Of a DNA stretch of 37,591 bases, positions 15,689 through 23,469 are shown in pieces (positions within the stretch are counted from its first letter, which is position 1; every line of letters starts with the position of its first letter). The notes under the pieces were generated by a model, which had not been told where the DNA came from, ran no database searches, and worked only from the letters and a program-made list of their open reading frames with translations. Source of the DNA: Fischerella sp. PCC 9605. Lineage in GTDB: Bacteria > Cyanobacteriota > Cyanobacteriia > Cyanobacteriales > Nostocaceae. The DNA lies in contig NZ_KI912152.1 in assembly GCF_000517105.1 (NCBI RefSeq), positions 168,936-206,526 on the forward strand, in the 5' to 3' direction. The position numbers and the translations under genes were made by a program.

Positions 15689-16453
15689 CTAACGAATCTG
15701 GGTTATATCCTTGCACCAAGAATAGTTCAAAGCGTAGGCCTTCTCAAATGCCTTAAGGAAAGCAGGAATCTGATTCTCCGAAACGATTTTTTCTATCATC
15801 CCAGCGGTCATTTTGATGTGATATGGTTCCGCAGGATCTGTGCCACCAACATGAGTTTTGAAATAAGATAAACTGTCATTTTTTAAATGACAAACAGCTG
15901 AAATACTTTCCCACAACGCATTGATCATCTGTCCAGCATGAGTCTCAAAAGCTACCATGTAAGCACAACGAACTACTGAATTTAAACTAGACAGACCTTC
16001 ATAAAGATTATGAAGGTACTCTTGAGTTACCTTAGAGTAGCTAGGCTTGAGATCCTTACCAAATATTACACGGATGTCTTTCTTCAAAAGATTTGAATGA
16101 AAGTATTGTTTTGTGTCAAGAATTATTGGTAAACCTGTCATCCCATGTTCAAGAAGGATACTATGACCACCAGTTTCATCCCAGCAGAGAAAATTGCCTA
16201 CTACAGTTGTTGTCTCAATATGCTCGCTAACATCAACATCTCTATCAATAGAATGGAAGATTAATTCTTTCTGAGAACCCGCCTGTAGATAAGGAAATGC
16301 TTGTGACATTGCTAGGTAGTTTTTGAGTACTATCTCCAAATTTTCTAACGTTACTTCCCTAGAGAAAGGATGCACTTCAAACTTCTGTGACAAAATATCT
16401 GAGATTTGCTTGTGAATTTGTTCGCTGGTCTGTAAATGTTCTGTGAGCAACAT
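15689..16453 (-). CDS. Haem-oxygenase-like diiron-type enzyme (HDO), candidate
   Basis: The 254-residue, all-helical protein carries histidines and acids in the pattern of haem-oxygenase-fold diiron oxidases (iron-containing redox enzymes): SEHIE (77-80), AFETHAGQMINALWE (E170, H172) and HVGGTDPAEPYHIKM (H201, D206, E209, H212). Family members (UndA, BesC, SznF, CADD) oxidise amino acids, fatty acids or guanidines using O2. The substrate here is unknown. Transcription is supported by an AAGGAAA ribosome-binding site about 7 bases before ATG 16453. A [2Fe-2S] ferredoxin gene lies downstream, and a GntR-SIS locus lies upstream. The assignment rests on motif pattern and helicity, not on an alignment; a TenA/PqqC-like relative is the alternative. 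Confidence 0.6.
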   Translation of the reverse strand: MLLTEHLQTSEQIHKQISDILSQKFEVHPFSREVTLENLEIVLKNYLAMSQAFPYLQAGSQKELIFHSIDRDVDVSEHIETTTVVGNFLCWDETGGHSILLEHGMTGLPIILDTKQYFHSNLLKKDIRVIFGKDLKPSYSKVTQEYLHNLYEGLSSLNSVVRCAYMVAFETHAGQMINALWESISAVCHLKNDSLSYFKTHVGGTDPAEPYHIKMTAGMIEKIVSENQIPAFLKAFEKAYALNYSWCKDITQIR

Positions 16454-17190
16454 AGAAATTTCCTTTTACTAGACTAATAAGTCTGCAACAAATCAGGTCA
16501 AACTTGCGACGCTCTCGTCGGAAGTTCTACCGTACAAATGCACTAAATATCCTGAAAAAGATTTTGCTGTAATGGTTTGAGCGCTTATGAAAACTGTATA
16601 CCTATCCCTCTTTCATCACTTTCTTCGTAGAAAAATCTAGAATCCTTGCTCTATAAGCTTTTCGCCAAAAAGCTATAATTTTGAGATTTGGAACGAAAAT
16701 AAACGCTTAAACCCGCTTCCCATATGAGGTTTAAAAATAGCACTCGATTTTTTGTTCCCGAGAGTGATGGAAGAGCGCTATGTAGATTTTTGGTTTCTGC
16801 TTGCTTACACCAACCTTATTCAATCTACAGCCTTCTGCGCCAACGCAGACACGGCTGAGGCTTATATATGCCTACAGTTCTTGTGGAGCAATTGCTGTAT
16901 CCTTTTCAGGGCAAGAGTTTGAGTGTATTTAGTACATCTGTACGGAATAACTTCCATCTAATACACTAGCAATGTTTTGATAAAACTCAGGTTGAGCAAA
17001 ACCCAGATTTCTGTCCTGGGATAATACCAAAGAGCATGAGAGTGAACAATCTACAACGCAAGTATAAAACCAGCTAGATGCATTTAACTCTACAGCCAAA
17101 ATTGAAGAAGCTTCTCAGACCATACATTTGAGCGCAGAATTACTAAAAATGCCAAAGATAATGCAATGGCTAATAAATAGTGTTCAAATT
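16454..17190. other. Long spacer, no gene
   Basis: I see no coding sequence. It holds a CTTCTGCGCCAACGCAGACA block (about 16832-16851), a type of interspersed repeat seen in Nostocales. It also holds AACAATCTACAACG at 17045-17058, resembling half of the operator module found at 18056 and 18525 but without the TTGT partner. Confidence 0.4.
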
Positions 17191-17883
17191 TTACGAGAAA
17201 TCTGGAGTCTGACCTTCTAATGCTTGGAGATGTTTTACAAACTCTTCACCATCACTATTGTGTTCTTTAGCAAGTTGTTCTGCAAAAAAAGCATCTCCAG
17301 AAATAATAGCTTCGACCAAAAGTTTATGTTTTTCTACAATTTGCTCTAAATTTGGAAGAAGAGCGTTACAAGATGCAATATACAGTCGTATTTGTTGCTC
17401 AACTATTTTGTACTGCTCCTGTAGTCGTTGATGACCTGATAGGTGAATAATCGTTTTGTGCAATGAATAATCTGCATCTGCAAGTTCCCCCCGTTCGCCA
17501 TTCTGTGCAGCCAGTACTAAGCGCTCAAGAGCAGCATTAAGGACATTAGCTTTATCTGCTGTCATTGCAAGAGCTGCTAACTGTGCAGCCAAACCTTCAA
17601 GTACATTCCGAAGTGTGTACAGTTCCCAAGCATCCTGCGAATTCAATTCTGGTACAATGCAGCCCCTATACGGAAACTGCACCACTAAACCTTCATAGAT
17701 AAGCTGTTGCAAAGCAGACCGTATAGTTGCTCGGCTGAGGTTGAGTTGTTCAGCTAACTGAACTTCGAGTAGGCGATATCCGGGAGGAAAAGCCCCACTG
17801 AGTATTTGCTCTCTGATGACATCAGTAGCTTGGTTCTCCAGACTTCGGGGTACTACTACTAGATTCGAGCGCTTGTCTTTCAT
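17191..17883 (-). CDS. GntR-family regulator, FCD (FadR-type) subgroup
   Basis: The 230-residue protein has an N-terminal winged helix (about 14-76: IREQILSGAFPPGYRLLEVQ, then LAEQLNLSRATIRSALQQLI and a YRGCIVPEL wing). An all-helical FCD ligand domain follows (about 84-220) with candidate metal/ligand residues in ADADYSLHKTIIHLSGHQRL. Such regulators bind carboxylates or sugar acids and usually repress their own gene and a neighbour. The gene is divergent from the SIS gene. Its promoter and that of the SIS operon carry the same TTGTTGACAA box, the expected GntR TTGT-NN-ACAA operator, so autoregulation and control of the SIS gene are strongly suggested. Confidence 0.88.
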   Translation of the reverse strand: MKDKRSNLVVVPRSLENQATDVIREQILSGAFPPGYRLLEVQLAEQLNLSRATIRSALQQLIYEGLVVQFPYRGCIVPELNSQDAWELYTLRNVLEGLAAQLAALAMTADKANVLNAALERLVLAAQNGERGELADADYSLHKTIIHLSGHQRLQEQYKIVEQQIRLYIASCNALLPNLEQIVEKHKLLVEAIISGDAFFAEQLAKEHNSDGEEFVKHLQALEGQTPDFS

Positions 17884-18033
17884 ATAAGTTTCACTTCAAC
17901 ACCCAATCTGCAGATTGAATTCATTGTGGAGTGGATTGAACTGCATATGACAAAACCAGCGGAATAAACTGGTCAGTTGCTTTACTCAGATGCGTTTTGG
18001 TTGTACAAAGCAGGTGAACACCTCACATAAGTA

Positions 18034-18062
18034 AGCATATAGACAATCTGAGAAATTGTCAA
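18034..18062 (-). promoter_or_regulatory. Promoter of the GntR gene
   Basis: On the minus strand, TTGACA (18062-18057) and TATGCT (18039-18034) are separated by exactly 17 bases, a sigma-70-type promoter. The expected start is near 18027, giving a ~145-nt leader to ATG 17883. It is near-identical to the promoter at 18528-18556. Confidence 0.75.
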
Positions 18063-18065
18063 CAA
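18056..18065. promoter_or_regulatory. GntR operator, site 1
   Basis: TTGTCAACAA is a perfect TTGT-NN-ACAA palindrome that overlaps the -35 box of the GntR promoter. It is followed by TCTACAAT, which is also conserved at site 2. Occupancy would block RNA polymerase. Confidence 0.7.
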
Positions 18066-18066
18066 T

Positions 18067-18510
18067 CTACAATCTAGAATGAATTGAACTCAACTAGTTT
18101 TTAACAAATGTCGAGTATCACGCTATTTGGGGTCTTGGCAGAGAGCAAAAATTTTCACTATCGAAACATACATTAACGACGCAGGCAACTAAATTTCGGG
18201 GTAAAACAATAAACTTCGTTTATATAATAATTAACCCTTAAAAGCTACTAAGTGAACCGACTGGAAAAAACCGAGCCAGCCTTTATTAATTAGTTTTCTT
18301 CCAAAGTCTATCGTGGAGGTCTTCCCAGCCAGCAGGACTGAGACAAGGCTGGCTCGGTTTTTTGTGTCTGTGTCTATGTGCTTATTACGGAATTTTGACA
18401 TAATTAAAAACTATTAATGAGCGGCAGGGTTTGTTGAGTTTGGAGATCTGAAACCCTTTGAGTGCAAACATTACAGCAAGGGCACGTAACTTTCTGTTCG
18501 GTTGCTACTC
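18067..18510. other. Divergent intergenic spacer between GntR and SIS promoters
   Basis: There is no gene here. It contains the 17-bp inverted repeat at 18267-18363. Otherwise it is AT-rich, with no further operator-like palindrome recognised. Confidence 0.4.
18266..18363. repeat. Long inverted repeat, MITE- or terminator-like
   Basis: The arms AAAAACCGAGCCAGCCT (18267-18283) and AGGCTGGCTCGGTTTTT (18347-18363) are perfectly complementary over 17 bp, with a 63-nt loop. The left ~45 nt recurs at 4636-4682. The right arm ends in a T-run, so the RNA could end transcription in either direction. Its position between two divergent promoters makes a gene terminator unlikely, and a small mobile palindrome fits better. 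Confidence 0.65.
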
Positions 18511-18524
18511 GCACACATTGTAGA

Positions 18525-18534
18525 TTGTTGACAA
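18525..18534. promoter_or_regulatory. GntR operator, site 2
   Basis: TTGTTGACAA is the same TTGT-NN-ACAA palindrome as site 1 in the opposite orientation. It overlaps the -35 box of the SIS promoter and is preceded by the conserved ATTGTAGA. Confidence 0.7.
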
Positions 18535-18556
18535 TGTACAATATAGTCTATATGCT
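18528..18556 (+). promoter_or_regulatory. Promoter of the SIS-domain operon
   Basis: TTGACA (18528-18533), a 17-base spacer and TATGCT (18551-18556). Transcription should begin near 18563, about 209 nt before the SIS start codon. The same promoter in mirror orientation serves the GntR gene. Confidence 0.75.
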
Positions 18557-18565
18557 TATTGGGAG

Positions 18566-18760
18566 ATGGGGGGATGGGAAAAAATCGAGAGAAACATAAC
18601 CCTCGTCGCCCAAAAGCTCCCTCGACTCAAGAGCTGCTACGCAATGGCTGTTGTGGGAAATAAAACGGCCTTGCAAAACCCGGATTTATTTTATTTGCCT
18701 AGCGGATTGTCCAAAGTTGTCATTATCATAATCGGCACTGAAGACGATCCGGTTATATAA
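18566..18760 (+). CDS. Possible 64-codon leader reading frame
   Basis: ATG 18566 lies only a few bases after the predicted transcription start, so translation would have to be near-leaderless. The frame ends with TAA at 18758-18760, which overlaps the strong AAGGAG ribosome-binding site of the SIS gene (18759-18764). That arrangement would allow translational coupling. The peptide has a hydrophobic VVIIIIG stretch near its end but no recognised motif. It may simply be an untranslated leader. Confidence 0.3.
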   Translation: MGGWEKIERNITLVAQKLPRLKSCYAMAVVGNKTALQNPDLFYLPSGLSKVVIIIIGTEDDPVI

Positions 18761-18771
18761 GGAGATGTGAA

Positions 18772-19935
18772 ATGCAACCAAGGCTACATCGACTCGAAAA
18801 ACTGATCGGCACTCCTCTTTTCGAAAGCATTCTCTGGGGGCACGAGTATGATCTCAGCGGATTGGACAATGATTTACGTAGCAGAATTGAAACGCAGCAG
18901 TTTAGAAGAATTGTTTTTTACGGCATGGGGTGCTCATCGGTCGTCTCAGATATAGTCAAAGGCTTTTTCAAAAACCAAGGCATTCCCGTGCATGTCGATG
19001 TTATCAATGATTATGATGTCTCTTGGTTTATGGACGAACAAGCATTGCGGGATGAGAAGACTTTAACCATAATTGTCTGTTACAGTGGTTGGTCGAGAGA
19101 GCCGATCATGTTTTATCACAAAATGAAGGAGCTAACTAAAAATAGAAATCTCATCGTTTTGTCTGGAGGTGGAAAGATTGCTGACATCGCTAGGGAGGAC
19201 GCAACTTCCTTAATCTTATATAAACTTAGGCACGCTGATCGAGAATATCCGCTATATCATGTTCAGCAATTTTTCTCCATTTTTCTTGACCTGTTTTTTA
19301 AGCTCAAGATAACCAAGTCTTCATATCAAGCGGAGTTAAACGAGGTTGTCGCCTACTTGAAGGAGGAATTCGACAGAAACACCCTCAAGCAAGCAGAAGA
19401 AATTGCGACGAGACTGAGAGACAGTGAGATAGTGTTTCTAGCTACACCCAGGTGGTACGTTCCCTTGCTTAAGCAAACGACCATGTTTTTCAACGAAATT
19501 GCCATGGTTCCTGCGCATCGAAATCTGTTGCATGAATTCACCCACACCGAAGTCGCGGCCTTTTCTACCCCAAAAAACAAGCTATCCGTTGTCACATTTC
19601 GCGATTCTGATGATGATATGTACTCGAGAGATAAAGTTGATATTCTGGCGAGGATGCTAGGAGATAAGGCTGTAGCGCAAAATCAAAGTATCGAGTTCGT
19701 GAACATTGAGCTAAATCAAAAAAACTTCTTCCATCGCTTTTTCTTTGCACACTTCTTCACTGTCTACATCGCCTATTTTCTCGGCAAATACAACGACGCT
19801 GAAGGAAGGGACTTAATCTCGATTACAGCAGGGAATCCGTGGTGGAGCCAAAAGTCGATTGAAGCCTTTCCAAGTTGCACGGATATCCCAGGTGTATTGG
19901 AGCCTCAAGAAGCACAGGAAGAGGCGCTAGTGTAG
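18772..19935 (+). CDS. SIS-domain protein, phosphoglucose/phosphomannose isomerase-like
   Basis: The 387-residue protein has two SIS (sugar isomerase) domains. Domain 1 shows IVFYGMGCSSVVSDIV (48-63) and VCYSGWSREP (102-111, the phosphate-binding Ser/Thr-rich loop). LIVLSGGGKIADIARE (127-142) resembles the bifunctional PGI/PMI family. Domain 2 has NEIAMVPAHRNLLHEFTHTE (241-260), at the position of the catalytic Glu/His of archaeal PGI/PMI. It likely isomerises or binds a phosphorylated sugar or related ketose in the cytoplasm, but true PGI/PMI activity is unproven. The start is fixed by AAGGAG seven bases upstream. It is under the GntR-type promoter. It ends exactly where the GC-rich block begins. 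Confidence 0.8.
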   Translation: MQPRLHRLEKLIGTPLFESILWGHEYDLSGLDNDLRSRIETQQFRRIVFYGMGCSSVVSDIVKGFFKNQGIPVHVDVINDYDVSWFMDEQALRDEKTLTIIVCYSGWSREPIMFYHKMKELTKNRNLIVLSGGGKIADIAREDATSLILYKLRHADREYPLYHVQQFFSIFLDLFFKLKITKSSYQAELNEVVAYLKEEFDRNTLKQAEEIATRLRDSEIVFLATPRWYVPLLKQTTMFFNEIAMVPAHRNLLHEFTHTEVAAFSTPKNKLSVVTFRDSDDDMYSRDKVDILARMLGDKAVAQNQSIEFVNIELNQKNFFHRFFFAHFFTVYIAYFLGKYNDAEGRDLISITAGNPWWSQKSIEAFPSCTDIPGVLEPQEAQEEALV

Positions 19936-20499
19936 AGACCTTGACCTGACTGACGGATGGCTTGAATCGGGCGGGACTGGAGACCGGGGCGCCGAAGCCA
20001 TGCGGAGTGTAGCGTCCCGGCCGGAGCCACTGGAGAGATCGCCATGTGCCCCTGTTGAGCCTCGGCGTTGGCGGCCAGCATGATGACGGCTCACCAGGTA
20101 CGAGATCGAGCTCGAATCGTGCGATGCGGCGCGGGGCATCCCCCGATCTTATCGTTGCACGATTTCCAGACTGTCGGTTCCGACGCTCGCTGCTCGAACT
20201 TCCTCAGCCAGCACGGCGAGTTATCGCGCTGTCGCACCCGGATTTTGGCCGCTGGCCACGGGCACAGAATTTTGGCGCGGTTTATGACCTCGTGCGTCTC
20301 TAGCTCGATCGGCTGGGGCAATCGGATGCGCGCGGCCGACGCCGCTCGACAATGCCGTTGAGGATGTGCTGGCGCCGCGACGCGAATCCATCGCTGCCTG
20401 CCCTCGCCTTTGCGGATGTTGTCGATATCCCAGGCGGCAGGCACGGCAGTACGATCAACATGCGTAAACTCATGATTGCTTTTGCAATCGCCACACTCA
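19936..20499. other. GC-rich stretch without recognisable gene
   Basis: Composition changes abruptly to GC-rich right after the SIS stop codon. Several overlapping open frames exist on both strands (as expected of GC-rich DNA), but none shows a family motif, a ribosome-binding site or consistent codon use that I can support. It may be a decayed gene (for example a regulator divergent from the MFS gene). Confidence 0.45.
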
Positions 20500-21681
20500 A
20501 TGTCCGTACCCCACTCCACCCCCGCTCCCTCTGACCGATCGCTGCGCGGTTCGCTGCTGCTTCTTGCGAGCGTCGCAGGCGCTGCGATAGCCAACATTTA
20601 CTACAATCAGCCGCTTCTCGACAGCTTCAGCCAGTCGTTTCCACAAAGCGCGCCGTGGATCGGCGCAGTGCCGACCGTGACCCAGCTCGGCTTCGCTGTC
20701 GGCATGTTGCTGCTCGCCCCGCTCGGCGACCGCATTGACCGTCGTCGTCTGATCCTGCTGCAAATCGCGGGCATCTGTGTCGCTTTGCTCGTGGCGGCCA
20801 CCGCGCCTACGCTGCCTGTACTGATCGGCGCGAGCCTCGCGATCGGAATGCTCGCCACGATGGCGCAACAAGCAGGACCGTTCGCCGCCGAACTCGCGCC
20901 ACCCGTACAGCGCGGCCATGCGGTCGGCAGCGTGTATAGCGGCCTGCTGCTCGGCATCCTGCTCGCGCGTACGGGGGCTGGCTTTGTTGCCGAGTATTTC
21001 GGCTGGCGAGCTGTATTCGCCGCCTCGATCGTCACGATGCTCGTCCTGGCTGTCGTGGTAGCCACGCGCCTGCCACCCAGCAAGCCGACCTCGACGCTGC
21101 CCTACGGCAAGCTGCTGGGCTCGCCGTGGTACCTAGCCGTCGATCTGCGCGGATTACGCGAAGCAGCGCTTACCGGTGCCGCACTGTACGCGGCCTTCAG
21201 CCTCTTCTGGTCCGTGCTGTCGCTGCTGCTGGCCGGCGCACCGTTTCATCTCGGACCACAAGCCGCAGGGCTGTTCGGCATTGTCGGTGCGGCAGGTGCT
21301 TACGTTGCGCCGTGGGCCGGTATCCTCGCAGATCGGCGTGGGCCACGCGCGGTCATCTCACTGGCTATTGCCCTCATCGCTGTGGCGTTCGTCGTGTTCG
21401 GCCTCTCAGGCGCGAGTATTAGTGGCCTCGTGATCGGGGTAATTGTTCTGGATATCGGCTTACAGATGGCGCAGGTTTCGAACCAGTCACGCATATTTGC
21501 CCTCAAACCGGAAGCGCCTAGCCGCGTGAACACAGTATACATGATGTGTTACTTCATCGGCGGCGCAGCGGGATCGGCGACGGGCGCGGTTGCGTGGCAT
21601 GCGTTTGGCTGGACTGGCGCGTGCATCGCAGGACTGCTTTTCTCGGCACTTGCGGGGTGGAATCACATGCGCGGCCGCTAG
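20500..21681 (+). CDS. MFS transporter, exporter-like
   Basis: The protein has about 393 residues from ATG 20500 (MSVPHSTPAP; an in-frame ATG at 20476 would add 8). There are about twelve hydrophobic helices in two halves. The MFS loop 2-3 signature is visible as LLLAPLGDRIDRRRLI, and its counterpart in the second half as WAGILADRRGPRA. Such single-gene exporters pump drugs, sugars or amino acids by proton antiport; the substrate is unknown. Codon use is strongly GC-ending (CTG, CTC, GGC, GCG), unlike the cyanobacterial neighbours, and no HIP1 site is present. This suggests transfer from a Burkholderia-like proteobacterium or a contaminant/assembly join. No good ribosome-binding site is seen, so the start is tentative. 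Confidence 0.82.
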   Translation: MSVPHSTPAPSDRSLRGSLLLLASVAGAAIANIYYNQPLLDSFSQSFPQSAPWIGAVPTVTQLGFAVGMLLLAPLGDRIDRRRLILLQIAGICVALLVAATAPTLPVLIGASLAIGMLATMAQQAGPFAAELAPPVQRGHAVGSVYSGLLLGILLARTGAGFVAEYFGWRAVFAASIVTMLVLAVVVATRLPPSKPTSTLPYGKLLGSPWYLAVDLRGLREAALTGAALYAAFSLFWSVLSLLLAGAPFHLGPQAAGLFGIVGAAGAYVAPWAGILADRRGPRAVISLAIALIAVAFVVFGLSGASISGLVIGVIVLDIGLQMAQVSNQSRIFALKPEAPSRVNTVYMMCYFIGGAAGSATGAVAWHAFGWTGACIAGLLFSALAGWNHMRGR

Positions 21682-21958
21682 AACCCGTTGCGGCGTCCTG
21701 AGGTGTCGGTGGGCCGGTAATTTCACGTGATTGGCGCAAAGGAGTTGCGGACGGAGCGGGAATGTGAGTCAGCCTATAATACTGTCCTCTGGCTGCCTGT
21801 AGCTGCACATCTAATGACGCAATCGAATTAAAATAGGATCGCAAACATCCGCGCCGTCATCGAGGCTCAGAATCTGCTCACGATTTGTGAGAATGAGGAT
21901 GATAAATGCCGCTACAGTCAGTGTGGCTAAACAGCATCAAGTGGCTTTTTGGAGAAGA

Positions 21959-22744
21959 ATGCACATGTTGTGGTCTAATCAGGTTGCAGTAGTGACCGGG
22001 GGCTCACGAGGCATCGGGCGAGCAACGGCGATACTGCTGGCACGGCGAGGTGCAGCCTTATGCGTAAACTATGTTGATTGCGCTGATGCGGCCGAGGCGG
22101 TTGCGAGCGAGATCAACTTGGGCGGCGGGCGGGCCATTGCGGTGCGCGCCGATGTTTCCGACGACGTTGCCGTAACGTCGATGATTGATCGCGTTACGTC
22201 CGAACTCGGTCCCGTGACGATCCTGGTCAACAATGCTGGAGTGGCTTTCGCGGCAACGCTCAACACTTACGACCGCGAGCAATTTGCGCGGATGCGCGGA
22301 GTGAATGCGGATGGCACCATTCATGCGACGCGGGCTGTGATGGGAAGCATGCGCGAACGGCGTTACGGCCGGATCATCAATATTAGCTCGATCGGGGCGA
22401 TCGGCAACACGGTTCCCGGCACTACATTCTATGGCGCAACTAAGGCGGAGGTCTCGATCCTGACGCGACGCTTCGCGATGGAGCTCGGCCGATACGGCAT
22501 TACTGTGAACGCCATTGCGCCGGGAACCGTCTACACGGACATCTGGGCTCAGCGCAATCTCAGCAAAGAGGAATGGGGCACGGTACAGAAGCAAATCGTT
22601 GAGCGAACCATGATGGGGCGCATAGGTGAACCAGAAGATATTGCCAACGCCGTGGCCTTCCTAGCTGCGCCGGAATCGGGTTGGATCACCGGACAGGAGT
22701 TGGTGGTGGATGGCGGGCGCATGGACTATATCGGCCATGGCTGA
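21959..22744 (+). CDS. SDR-family oxidoreductase (FabG-like)
   Basis: The 261-residue protein is a classical short-chain dehydrogenase/reductase. Nucleotide-binding TGGSRGIG is at 13-20, NNAG follows, the catalytic Ser lies in IINISSIG (143/144), and Tyr158 and Lys162 are in FYGATKAE. It ends with the usual (S)GWITGQELVVDGG block. The Rossmann T-G-x3-G-x-G, together with Asn-Tyr after beta-2, suggests NADPH preference. It reduces or oxidises an alcohol/ketone, substrate unknown. The start at ATG 21959 is chosen because GGAG lies at 21951-21954; the longer frame from 21887 lacks support. It shares the GC-rich codon use of the MFS gene and may form an imported two-gene unit with it. Confidence 0.88.
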   Translation: MHMLWSNQVAVVTGGSRGIGRATAILLARRGAALCVNYVDCADAAEAVASEINLGGGRAIAVRADVSDDVAVTSMIDRVTSELGPVTILVNNAGVAFAATLNTYDREQFARMRGVNADGTIHATRAVMGSMRERRYGRIINISSIGAIGNTVPGTTFYGATKAEVSILTRRFAMELGRYGITVNAIAPGTVYTDIWAQRNLSKEEWGTVQKQIVERTMMGRIGEPEDIANAVAFLAAPESGWITGQELVVDGGRMDYIGHG

Positions 22745-23469
22745 TTGCTCGTAGGTTAGTGACTTGCACTCATCTGCGGCTGGGCTCGCAATCATCGCGT
22801 TGTAGAACACGTCTATCTTGATCGTGCGCTCGTCGCGGCTGCGGCAGCAGGGGGAGACTATCCCGAAGCACTGCTGGGCCACCCGGCACCAGTCGGCATT
22901 GAGCCGAGATCCTTGTAAGTGCGATTCGTTCTGGAGAAACCCATAATCTGAGGGGATTCCAGGCTTTGATAGAGTAACCAATCCAGGTTGAGTTCGCACT
23001 TTAATCCTCTATCAATGACAACTTGATATCCATGTAGGTGAAGTGAGTACCAAATGAAAACTAAGCCTACCGCCCTGGTGCGGGGTTGAAAGCACATAAA
23101 CTACCAATAATGGTAGCCCCTACGGAAGAGACTGACTATCAAATTCGTAAAGCGGGGATGAAAGCTCCTACTGGGAAAATCGAAATACCCAATACGGTAA
23201 AACCTATTGGGCTAAAGGGTCGAAACATCTTTATAGTTGCAAAAAACCAAAATTGGAAATGCCAGTGTGTGGAAAACACCTGTTTAACGGAAAAGAACTG
23301 CATACCCACCACATAATTTAGGTAAAAGATGGAGGCACAGACGAGGTAGATAACCTTGTACATCTCCATAAAGCCCTTTAAATCCCGTGAACGGATACAT
23401 TTGATTAGACTTTTCAATTAATAATGAAGTCTTAATTACAGAATTTCAGCTAGAGTCTGAGGTCTAACC
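22745..23469. other. Right flank of the GC-rich block, then ordinary spacer
   Basis: GC-rich sequence continues to about 22915. A 40-codon open stretch on the plus strand (about 22795-22920) reads RVVEHVYLDRALVAAAAAGG and looks like the tail of a lost gene. The sequence then returns to cyanobacterial composition. Weak inverted pieces (AAGTGCGA at about 22916 and TCGCACTTT at about 22993; TTGATAGAG at about 22965 and CTCTATCAA at about 23008) may be remains of a small mobile element at the junction. No other gene is supported. Confidence 0.45.

Noticed and set aside
18267-18363. Intrinsic terminator between GntR and SIS
   Set aside because: It lies between two divergent promoters with no gene ending there, has a 63-nt loop, and is repeated in part elsewhere; a mobile palindrome fits better.
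21887-21958. Longer N-terminus for the SDR (24 extra residues)
   Set aside because: ATG 21959 has GGAG at the right distance and gives the normal SDR length; the upstream codons are not SDR-like.
19936-22915. Many long open frames on both strands in the GC-rich block
   Set aside because: GC-rich DNA has few stop codons; apart from the MFS and SDR frames none showed family motifs or ribosome-binding sites.
23086-23316. 76-codon plus-strand open frame before ilvB
   Set aside because: No start context or family; ends well before ilvB and the opposite-strand frame over the same bases is equally open.
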